A stretch of 14,480 bases of DNA from Gloeopeniophorella convolvens (Eukaryota; Basidiomycota; Agaricomycetes; Russulales), in contig WTXD01000258.1 in NCBI GenBank assembly GCA_022496205.1, forward strand, positions 1 through 14,480. The letters are read 5' to 3'. Both the position numbers and the translations under genes were made by a program. The notes beneath the pieces are model-generated. The model was not told the DNA's origin and did not search any database. It saw only the letters and a list, made by a program, of their open reading frames with translations. Every line of letters starts with the position of its first letter. Positions within the stretch are counted from its first letter, which is position 1. Of this stretch, positions 1 through 7,895 are shown one piece after another.

Positions 1-515
1 GCTCCGGCCCGGCGGCCCGGTCACGTGTTTCTGCCATTTTTTGCGTTGTCTTTCGGGGAGGGTCAATGTAACATCTGAATACACATCAAAATGAGATTCC
101 ATGGAGCTATTAAGGATGAAATGCCTCATATTATACTCTGGGGACAATGCCCAGTAGCTGTATACCATGTTGAGACCTCACAGGCTCAGACCAGGGGCAG
201 GAGGGCCGACCGGTGTGGGAATATCCTTCCCTTCTCATCATTAAGCGCCCGATAAGCGCCTGCCATTACCAGACAAACTCGCAACAATTTTCCGGTCAAG
301 TCCGCTGAGAAGGTCCCATTTTGCTCGTATATAGCAGAAAATGCAAGTACTGATAAAATACTTGTTTTGCTAATAACTACTCTGATACTGAGATTTTCCA
401 AAAAAAATCTGTTGAGGCTGCAGTGAATGGAGCACCCTAATGCCCCAACTGATCAGATTTGTGCTAGAGTTGAGTGTGTGGAAGGTATTTGGAGGACGAG
501 GGCAAGGCAGGCGTG

Positions 516-523
516 CTTATATA
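516..523 (-). promoter_or_regulatory. TATA-like box inside left MITE
   Basis: On the minus strand this reads TATATAAG, about 30 bp inside the TIR, followed by a pyrimidine-rich stretch resembling a fungal promoter and leader. In this copy it points left, out of the window. Whether it works as a promoter is inferred. Confidence 0.35.
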
Positions 524-529
524 ACACTG

Positions 530-553
530 GTGGGTTCCTGGTGACGCCTACCT
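530..553. repeat. Terminal inverted repeat of left MITE, inner end
   Basis: These 24 bp, starting GTGGGTTCCTGG and ending CGCCTACCT, are identical to 7641-7664 and are the reverse complement of 7075-7098. TA follows directly. This end abuts the PPE1 pseudogene 3' part. Confidence 0.9.
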
Positions 554-555
554 TA

Positions 556-1200
556 CTAGGTTACATACACCCCGCCGTAGACGACAGACGGTAGCCTCGC
601 AGGCTCCGTCATGGTCTGCCACCACGGCGCAGCCTTCTCCGTCCTCAGCTCCGCACTCTTCGCGCAAAGGAGGTGACGCAGTTCAGCTCACCAAGGGCGA
701 GCTCGGCGTCATCTTGTCCGTGCCAGACGCGCGCAGGCACGGTGCGCACGCTGTCCTCGCCGCCCGCCCGCGCTTAGTTCTCGCCAGGGAAGACCGTGCC
801 GACTGGCGGATCCCAAGACGAAGATCTCTCCCTCGAAATTTTCGTGGAGGATCTGTGCAACCTCCTGCAGGTGATGTTCGCCGATCCCGGCGCAGCGGCG
901 CCGTTGTTCCCAGTGGTGCGTACTACCCTGTGTCTGCCCAAGCGTCGTCGTGGTGTTCACTGTGAGTGCCGTGCACGCGGCTGGTCATTCACAGCATGAG
1001 CAGCGCCGTCATTGTGCGTGTTGCACTGCACCTCCTCGTGGCTAACCGCGTCGCGGTGCTCTACGTCGTCGAGGTCATCACACTCGACACGACCCCGCAC
1101 ATACTTGCGATCCTCAGTTCGCTCCCGGAGGGCTTCGAAGTTCGACAGCGCCGACCGCGGGTTGATGATTGGCCAGATGCAGGGCAAGTTCCAAATCATT
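556..1200 (+). pseudogene. PPE1 pseudogene, 3' part (protein phosphatase methylesterase 1)
   Basis: This is a decayed copy of the intact PPE1 at 11052-12457. The translation MVCHHGA at about 611 matches the intact MVCHHGAGFSG. The equivalents of the introns at 11982-12027 and 11798-11859 are retained, so this is a DNA-level duplicate and not a retrocopy. Frame breaks and stops appear soon after the CHHGA motif. The nucleophile elbow GHSMGG has become IHSMSS near 988-1005, keeping the Ser but losing flanking glycines. About 330 bp of the equivalent gene is missing between the PEGF block (about 1130) and the MIGQMQGKFQ block (about 1167-1196), and the C-terminus with the catalytic His is gone. 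The copy begins against a MITE. Its 5' part is at 7667-7765 on the other strand. It should be inactive as an esterase. Confidence 0.85.
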
Positions 1201-2787
1201 CAGTGTAGCGAGGTACTAATGATAACTGCAAGTTGATCGGGACTCGGCTGAGTCCCCGACCCCGACGATACGTTAACCAAGTGCGAAGTTTTTGCATTCG
1301 CGTTCAAATGTTGCGTGCAGGTGCCATGCACATCCCCACGAGGCCGTGCCTGGAAAACCTGCAGAGGCAGACGCGTCGTCAAACCCTCGTTCCTCGGGGC
1401 CAATTATCAGCATGCGCGCTCTCCACCAGGGCCTGGGTTACACCGTGTGCCGACCGTAGACACTGCCTCACGAGGGGCTCCTTGAACCGCTACCACCACC
1501 ATGGTCGGTTATTCCCACGCTGGGCAAGGACGAGGAGGACATCCCGCCCCGGTGAACAACCGACCAATACCAATGGTGGACAACCATAGACAACAATCCG
1601 CCGCCCTCCCGTGTAGGGTGGGAGCAGGACATGCTCACAGATTGAATCCTCAGGACAGACCACAGCGACAGGCGCACTCAGTGGCACCATGCCGCGACCC
1701 TCCCTCTGCACCAACCCTTCCCCCCACTCGTCCGCCTGGGTCAAAGCCACCCAGCTCCGAAGTCCATGCGACACCCTAATGTCCTCCATCACCAAGAATA
1801 CCAGCCAGCCCTCAGACTCTTAAGATCCTCAGTCCTCACTGTGACTGTGCCACCGCGACTGATCCGAAATTTACGAAAAAAGGTACCTCACGCACCCCGC
1901 GTCCGGTATATTCACGAAACCTCAGCACTACTTGTCGCAACATACTCGCCGTGACAATGCCACCTGCGTACCCTTTGTCGCCAGTGCTCGATTTTCCATT
2001 ACGGCACGCATACAATCTTTGTCCACGAGCCATGTCCTCCTCTCGCACTGTTAACCGAGGATCCCATGTCTGCTGACTCCCGATCGTTGCGTGTGCGCCA
2101 TTTTTCTTTTTGCAAAACGCTCTTGCATTCCACGAGCTTATGATCTCTGACGTTCGTCACTGCTCCATCGGATCAGCTTGATTCTTTTCCCATCCTCCGA
2201 ACACTGTACCAGTCTAACGCTAACGTCTATGTCTGATTTCCTCGTTCCAGACCTTAGAGTAACATCAGGGCAACACGTGGCCACGGCCGACAAGTACTAG
2301 ATGCAACAACACACTAGACAATATGGTCAAAGTTCAAACTTGGCACACATGGCGAGCAAGCCATAATCACACAGTAGAACACAAAAGGGAACCCCTGCTC
2401 CAACGAGCCTACGAGGACATCGATCCGGACTGGATACGCGACCGTGAGGTTTTAGTGGGTATGGGAGCGCACAGAGGCCTTGCCCTTGAAGGCCCAGAGC
2501 AGCTCTGACTCGCCACACTGGCCCCAATCGTAACCCGAGGGGCGTGCGTAAGTAGCATTTTTCCTCACAACGAAGCCCCAGTGGCTTCGCTACAACGCAT
2601 TAGGCAGGGCTGTCAGGTGCTCGTAGATTAGACTATCTCTATCTCTAGCGCTATCTTCTGCTGCCTAATATATCGCTTTTCCAAACAAAAAAAAGAGGAC
2701 ACTGCCTCGCTTTGTGAAAGACAAAGCTTGCGGGCAACTTTGGGTGGCGCCGCAACTCTTTGCACGACTCTCGCTCTTCCATTCACC
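1201..2787. other. Gene-poor stretch upstream of the helicase gene
   Basis: I recognise no gene here. Open frames up to 118 codons exist (for example 1233-1589 +), but their translations are Arg/Pro/Thr-rich, match no family known to me, and overlap open frames on the opposite strand. I saw no tRNA, TIR or second copy of the MITE. A small perfect hairpin lies at 1237-1259, and a degenerate CTATCT hexamer run lies at 2633-2656. The last part presumably holds the helicase promoter and 5' UTR; an A-run at 2687-2694 lies about 95 bp before its ATG. The rest may be decayed mobile DNA or an undetected non-coding transcript. Confidence 0.5.
1237..1259. repeat. Short perfect hairpin
   Basis: GGGACTC, the loop GGCT and GAGTCCC form a 7-bp stem at 1239-1256, extended by TC/GA with one bulged C. 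It sits about 40 bp after the end of the PPE1 pseudogene. No U-tract follows, and fungal nuclear genes do not use bacterial-type terminators, so its role is unknown. Confidence 0.4.
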
Positions 2788-5700
2788 ATGCCAGCCTACT
2801 GCACAACTGCACTGAGCGGGGGCACCTGCATCGACAACGCTTGCGCTGCCCGCCACGACGTCCTGCGCTGCGAACTGTGCGGATGCTCTTTTCGGCCCCA
2901 CCGGCTCTCCCAACACCAGAGCGGGAGGAAGCACCTTCGACGCGCTACTTCCGCTGCCACCCCCAACTCTGGCACTCAGCAGCCCTCTCGGGCTCAGGCT
3001 GTGTCTGCCAACGCAGACCCACCTGCCCCATCGAACCCTTCTTTACCGTCTTCTGGAAGTGCGGGAGCTTCCGAGAGTGCCGACCCGCGCGTCGCCGTCT
3101 CCCATGAAGATGGACTCGACTTTGTAATCAATGGCACCGGTGGATCCACGGACACAGTTCTCCCGTCTGTCAGCTCCCGAGTCGTCAATTTAGAGAAGAC
3201 CGCAGCACCGGCGAGCCTCTCCGTTCTGTCCGTGGATATTGTTAGCGGAAGCGGCACGTTGAACTCAGAGTGCGCCAGGTTTGCATCGCTTCTGCGCTAT
3301 GCTCACGTTGCTTGCACAGGTTCTCGGCCACACTGACAGGCGGGACGGCCCTTATATCCAAGGGCAAGCCTCGCGAGATCCTCGTGTCGTTCCAGGCGAC
3401 AAGCGCCGGCACGTTCCACGCATTACTCAAAATCACCTTCAAAGACAAGAGGCGGCCCCGAAATGCAGAATTCCACATCATTCGCAAACTACGGGCTCGT
3501 GTCGCTCCGCCGGGTGGCGTAGTTGGCGGTGGAAATGCTTCGTCCTCGGCTGTTGACGGCGCCCTCGTCGATGGCGAGGGTACCGGTCTTACGGTCTCGC
3601 ATGAGTCCGGCGTCGATTTCGATACTCTGAATGCGCGGCCTAACGTGCCGCTACCAGTTCAGTCTGCGGAGCTCACCATCACGACAAGTCGGTTTTCACC
3701 CTTAGTCACCTTCATATCTGCAACGGTCCGTTCGGTCGGCAACTTGAACGCCTCATCCTGGTGAGTCCGACTGGGAATGTCTCTGCGTATCACTCATGCG
3801 CGGATTAGTTTCTCTGCTCAGATCAATGGAGTCTCCAAGTGGATCAGGCCTAAGGAAACGCGTACGCTGAGCCTTCAATTTGTTCCTCAGCAAGAGGGGG
3901 TGTACGAGGCTGTCCTTGAACTCGTATTTTTCGACTGCAAGCGCCAGGCCAATTTCATGGTCGAGCGGGCGCTGCGCGGGATCGTGCAAGGACTCCCAGA
4001 TGACCAATCACCCCCTGGCGATTGGGCAGACGATCAGGCTAGTCTGTCCGCAGAAGAAGAGGAGGAAGAGGAGGAGGAAGACTACTTGGACAGCGATGGC
4101 ACCGGGGTCGCTGTCTCGGATGAGGATGGGTTGAATTTTGGAATCGTCGAACGCACTGCCCGTGGACGCTTCGCAACACCAACGATGTCCCTGTTGGTTG
4201 AGCTGGCCGAGGGCTCCCAATCCGTGACTTTCGTCGCTGCGAGAGTTAGGACGTCGGATGGTGGCGCCTCTTGGTCAGCAGACTCACCCAAGCTCATCTC
4301 AACTGCCCGTTACTCACTTGTTTCCAGTTTCATAGCGCAATACGAGGGCGAGGCCGAGCCGATTCAGCCCGGCTCTGAAGCTACCGTGCGCATCATGTTC
4401 AACCCAAGATTCGAAGGGCGATTCGAGGCGGTGCTCCAGCTACTCTTCTATGATAGCCAGCGATCTGGCAAGTTTGTGATTGAGCGGATGGTCCACGCAG
4501 TTGCTGGTTCGCTCGCGGATCACAGTCATTTTGAACCGCGTGCTCAAGAGAGCTATACCCGACCCACTAGGAGTGGCCAATACGTGCCGCCGGGAAATAT
4601 TAAACTTCTCTCGTCAGGCAGGCCACGCAGAAGGCAACTTCCAGATTACGACCTACCGCCTCTGGTCCAGGAAGCTATCGAGATGTCGAATGTTGACCAC
4701 CCTTATGAAGCACACGAATCGCGCCTTATCTCGGACCTGAGGCCCAACAGGCTGAGTATGGAGACGTACTCGCAGTGGTTCAAGGCACTGTTGAACGTTG
4801 AAGAAGGCAACCAGCAGTACGTCCATCTTCCGGTTTCGGCGACCCGAGAGTGACTGCTAGCACAGGCGAGACATTCTGGACACGGTACCTTTCGAAGTGA
4901 CCATTGACGAAAGTCATGGCCGGTACGGGTACGACTTCGGCTAAGAGGTTGCTTTCTCAGTTAATTAACGTTGCGCAGTGTCGAAATCAAAAACGAAGAC
5001 GAAGACCTCCTCCCGGAGGTGATCGTTGGGGATTTCCTCTGGCTGGACGACATACTGGACGACATACGCTACGAGGCACGCATAACCGACGTCGACGCGT
5101 TCAGGCGAGGCGGCCTTGCTGTGCTCAAGATGCGGGTTCAACTGCCAAGGGAATCTAGTCTCCATCACGGCGCACCGTTCATGCTGCGGTTCAGGCTGAA
5201 CCGTATCACACTGCGCCGTCAGTATCACGCTTTGGCGTCTTCGTTGGCGCCTTTGCGCCGCCTCTTGTTCCCCTCCGCGTCAGACATCAAGCCGGTTTGC
5301 CAGCTCCCGAGGAGTGAGATCGACAACCTACCTCTCGTTAACCGGGATATCCGGGGAGATGCTCAGCAGCTGCAGACTGTGGTCTCGTTGCTTCAGCACC
5401 CGAAGGGAAGCGTCCCATTCATTATCTACGGCCCGTAAGTATGCTTCTACAATATCACGGACTATTGTTGATCTCGTCGCGATAGTCCTGGAACAGGAAA
5501 GACCTCCACTGTCGTAGAAAGCATGATGCAGCTGCTGCGTCGCAACGCTGGTAATAAGATCCTCGCATGCACACCTAGCAACGCTGCCGCGGACCTCCTC
5601 ATCGAGCGCCTCTCAGCTGCTGGCCTCGGCGCAGAGGAGCTCTTCCGCCTGAACGCCTATTCCCGTTACCAGGAAGATATTTCTGAGGACGTGCAGGCAT

Positions 5701-7015
5701 TCTCGGTCCCCAGAGAAAACATGGACGCGCGCTCCTACCGCGTCGTGCTCTCCACCTGCTCATCGGCGGGCTTCCTCGAGATGATGAACATCCAAGCCGG
5801 TCACTTCAGCCACATCTTTATCGATGAAGCTGCGCAGGCGGCGGAGCCCTTGGCGCTTATCCCGATCGCAGCGTTCGGGAACGCGCAGACGACAGTCGTC
5901 CTTGCGGGAGATCCGAACCAGCTCGGCCCCGTCATCAAGGCGATCAACGTGTCCAAGGCGGGTCTCGGGAGGAGCTACCTCCAACGCCTGATGCGTATTC
6001 GCGCTGTCTATGGGCTCGACGCGCACTCTGGGCAGACGTGAGTTGTCCACCCTCCTTCCGTATCGCGGGCTCACGTGAGGGGTGCAGCGTCGTTGACTTG
6101 CAGCGCAACCGCCGCTCGCACGGCGCGATCATTGCATGGCCGAACCGGTACTTGTACAAGGACATCATACGCGCGCATGCGACTGCCGAAATCTCGCGGT
6201 ACCTGCTCGAGTCGGACATATTGCCGAAGAAGCGTTTCCCGATCTTGTTCCACGGGATCAAGGGCAGCGAGAAGCGCACAAAGCATTCTCCATCGTACTA
6301 CAACGTCCACGAAGCGTCGCTCGTGCGCGACTACTGCCAGCAGCTAGTCTCCGATCGTGAACGGAAGATCTGTGAGTTTTCCTGCGTTCATGTTATCTAC
6401 CGTCTCTGAACGTCGCACGTTAGACGAGGAAGACATTGGCGTGATCGCGCCATATAAAGCGCAAGTCAGGACAATCCGGGAGTTGTTAAAGATGGCAAGG
6501 TTGGAAGGCATCACTGTAGGCTCGGTCGAGCAGTTCCAAGGCCAGGTGCGTGCGCTTCGTCATTCCATTTGGAGGCGTACCAACGCGGTGCCGTAATTCC
6601 TAGGAACGCAAGGTCATCATTATCGCGACCACACGGAGTAACGACCACGTAAATGCCACGAAAGCTCTGGGCTTCCTGCGGGACCGCCAACGCCTGAATG
6701 GTGGGCTCCATCTCCCATGCTTCGCTCCGCTGCTGTGGCTAACCCCAGTCTTAAGTTGCGATCACGCGTGCGCAAGCAATGCTCATCGTCATCGGCGATC
6801 CTGGCTCGCTGGGCCAGGATATGATCTGGCGCACGTTCCTCAACTATGTGTGCCTGCGTGGAGGATGGAGGGGCAAGATGCTGGCTTGGAAGCTGAATGA
6901 CAAGGTTCGCGTGACTAAATATGAGACTCTGCCGAGACCTGGTGGCGTGGTTTATGGTGAGGAGTTCATCGGTGGGAAGAGCGAGATCATCTACAGATAT
7001 CAGGGAGATTGGTGA
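2788..7015 (+). CDS. MOV10/SDE3-like SF1 RNA helicase with zinc fingers
   Basis: Exons: 2788-3278, 3320-3760, 3809-4816, 4866-4922, 4979-5434, 5486-6037, 6088-6371, 6424-6545, 6604-6700, 6756-7015. They total 3768 nt, exactly 1256 codons with TGA. The start is the ATG in TTCACCATGCC, giving MPAYC; an in-frame ATG at 2728 would add 20 residues. Residues 5-23 form a CCCH-like finger (C5, C14, C19, H23) and 28-49 a C2H2-like finger (C28, C31, H43, H49). From about 99, 252 and 408 run three related modules, each opening with a VS(H/D)E(D/S)G motif, likely Ig-like/ASPM-SPD2-hydin folds. A Glu-rich run precedes the third. The helicase core has Walker A GPPGTGKT (817-824, split by an intron), [15 protein letters not shown] (931-935), GDPNQL (959-964), QRNRRSH, QFQGQE (ending 1138) and TRA (1173-1175), the Upf1-like set. 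Family members unwind RNA 5' to 3' and act in RNA silencing or transposon restriction in plants and animals; that role here is inferred. Confidence 0.93.
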
Positions 7016-7028
7016 CGGCCGCCGTTTG

Positions 7029-7044
7029 TATATTACGTAATATA
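7029..7044. repeat. 16-bp perfect palindrome after the helicase stop
   Basis: TATATTACGTAATATA is its own reverse complement, centred on ACGT, 13 bp after the helicase stop. It is followed by a 10-bp tandem ACCTGCGCCT repeat (about two copies) that contains CGCCTACCT at 7050-7058, the terminal 9 bp of the MITE. The helicase 3' UTR must use this short stretch or run into the MITE. Confidence 0.6.
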
Positions 7045-7074
7045 ACCTGCGCCTACCTGCGCCATTGCAGCCTA

Positions 7075-7098
7075 AGGTAGGCGTCACCAGGAACCCAC
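7075..7098. repeat. TIR of right MITE, 5' end
   Basis: It begins AGGTAGGCGTCACC and is an exact reverse complement of 7641-7664 over 24 bp. It is preceded by TA. Confidence 0.92.
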
Positions 7099-7104
7099 CA
7101 GTGT

Positions 7105-7112
7105 TATATAAG
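7105..7112 (+). promoter_or_regulatory. TATA-like box inside right MITE
   Basis: TATATAAG lies 30 bp inside the element and is followed by the CT-rich leader-like sequence TTCCACACACTCAACTC near 7145-7161. It points toward the GATA-factor gene about 700 bp downstream. Promoter activity is inferred from composition only. Confidence 0.4.
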
Positions 7113-7640
7113 CACGCCTGCCTTGCCCTCGTCCTCCAAATACCTTCCACACACTCAACTCTAGCACAAATCTGATCAGTTGGGGCATTAGGGTGCTCCA
7201 TTCACTGCAGCCTCAACAGATTTTTTTTTGGAAAATCTCAGTATCAGAGTAGTTATTAGCAAAACAAGTATTTTATCAGTACTTGCATTTTCTGCTATAT
7301 ACGAGCAAAATGGGACCTTCTCAGCGGACTTGACCGGAAAATTGTTGCGAGTTTGTCTGGTAATGGCAGGCGCTTATCGGGCGCTTAATGATGAGAAGGG
7401 AAGGATATTCCCACACCGGTCGGCCCTCCTGCCCCTGGTCTGAGCCTGTGAGGTCTCAACATGGTATACAGCTACTGGGCATTGTCCCCAGAGTATAATA
7501 TGAGGCATTTCATCCTTAATAGCTCCATGGAATCTCATTTTGATGTGTATTCAGATGTTACATTGACCCTCCCCGAAAGACAACGCAAAAAATGGCAGAA
7601 ACACGTGACCGGGCCGCCGGGCCGGAGCTTACATAACCTA

Positions 7641-7664
7641 GTGGGTTCCTGGTGACGCCTACCT
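7641..7664. repeat. TIR of right MITE, 3' end
   Basis: It ends CGCCTACCT followed by TA at 7665-7666, and pairs exactly with 7075-7098. The sequence beyond belongs to the PPE1 pseudogene 5' part. Confidence 0.92.
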
Positions 7665-7666
7665 TA

Positions 7667-7765
7667 CCTTATGCGCGGACGTCGAGCTTGGACGCAGACA
7701 TACTGAAGCTACCGGGCTTGCACCGCGTCCGATACCGAGTACGTAAATGCTGCTGGCGCGTGATG
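7667..7765 (-). pseudogene. PPE1 pseudogene, 5' part
   Basis: On the minus strand this reads a decayed copy of the PPE1 first-exon region around 12190-12250, including GGACGCGGTGCA and TCCAAGCTCGACGT, which in the intact gene encode SDAVQ and SKLDV. It has several small insertions and carries no start codon; similarity fades near 7765. It stops at the MITE, at the point where the left fragment (556-1200) resumes on the other strand. The TA at the break corresponds to the TA of GTACTAC in the intact gene (codons for the YY of VYYTP). It now sits in the upstream region of the GATA-factor gene. Confidence 0.75.
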
Positions 7766-7796
7766 CGCACCGCCCTCCGAACTAACCACCTCCACC

Positions 7797-7895
7797 ATGC
7801 AATGCAATGGCCAGGCTGTCCACTCCCGGATTGTCTACCTTTCTCCCCCCTCAACTTGGCCCTGCTACGGCCACTCCAATCTCCCTCCCCCGTAA
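7797..7895 (+). promoter_or_regulatory. Overlapping upstream ORF at a triple-ATG start
   Basis: Three ATGs at 7797, 7802 and 7807 lie in three different frames within 13 nt. The first has the best context (TCCACCATGC) and opens a 32-codon frame ending at TAA 7893-7895. The third is in frame with the GATA protein. Ribosomes starting at the first ATG would bypass the main frame, so this could restrain translation. This holds only if transcription begins upstream of 7797. Confidence 0.4.

Larger units (their letters stand above)
1..555 (-). mobile_element. Miniature TIR transposon (MITE), left copy, cut by window start
   Basis: This stretch is the reverse complement of 7073-7628. By eye, the only difference is an A-run at 400-407 (8 here, 9 in the other copy). 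The inner end carries a 24-bp terminal inverted repeat at 530-553, ending CGCCTACCT, followed by TA at 554-555, which I read as the target-site duplication. About 36 bp of the outer end, including its TIR, should lie before position 1. The size, TIRs and TA duplication fit a non-autonomous Tc1/mariner-like or pogo-like element; the superfamily is inferred. No transposase is present. The 71-residue open frame at 186-401 (-) starts at a non-ATG codon and resembles nothing I know. Strand is assigned by the TATA-like box at 516-523. Confidence 0.85.
554..7074. other. Segment between inverted MITEs, inferred to have been inverted
   Basis: The segment is bounded by TA dinucleotides (554-555 and 7073-7074) and by two near-identical, oppositely oriented MITEs. 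It holds the 3' part of a PPE1 pseudogene (+), 1.5 kb without a recognised gene, and the whole helicase gene. The matching 5' part of the pseudogene lies just outside the other MITE on the minus strand (7667-7765). Flipping the segment once would make the halves collinear around a single MITE. The layout is seen directly; inversion by recombination between the MITEs is inferred. With inverted arms this long and similar, an assembler could also have chosen the orientation arbitrarily. Confidence 0.7.
7073..7666 (+). mobile_element. Miniature TIR transposon (MITE), complete right copy
   Basis: The element proper is 7075-7664 (590 bp) with TA at 7073-7074 and 7665-7666. Its 24-bp TIRs are identical; inward the next base differs (C versus T) and AG then matches again. 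The copy mirrors the left one across 7073-7628 with one homopolymer indel. No transposase is encoded. Inside are a TATA-like box (7105-7112), a pyrimidine-rich leader-like stretch and two HGATAR motifs read on the minus strand (7273-7278 TGATAA, 7374-7379 CGATAA). It lies between the helicase 3' end and the PPE1 pseudogene 5' part, 140 bp upstream of the proposed GATA-factor start. A TA duplication fits Tc1/mariner or pogo derivatives. It may be an internally deleted derivative of a larger element that kept its promoter end; that is inferred. Confidence 0.9.

Noticed and set aside
186..401. 71-residue open frame (-), repeated identically at 7228-7443 (+)
   Set aside because: It lies inside the MITE, starts at a non-ATG codon and has no recognisable domain; identity only reflects the duplicated DNA.
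714..1236. Several short open frames on both strands
   Set aside because: They are shadows or frame fragments of the PPE1 pseudogene, not separate genes.
1233..1589. 118-codon open frame (+)
   Set aside because: Composition is Arg/Pro/Thr-rich, there is overlapping opposite-strand openness at 1468-1795, and no family match comes to mind.
1..7628. Whole 7.6-kb block as one large transposon with long terminal inverted repeats
   Set aside because: Each arm is itself a complete TIR element with its own TA duplication, and the cargo is a cellular helicase plus pseudogene, so two separate MITEs explain it better.
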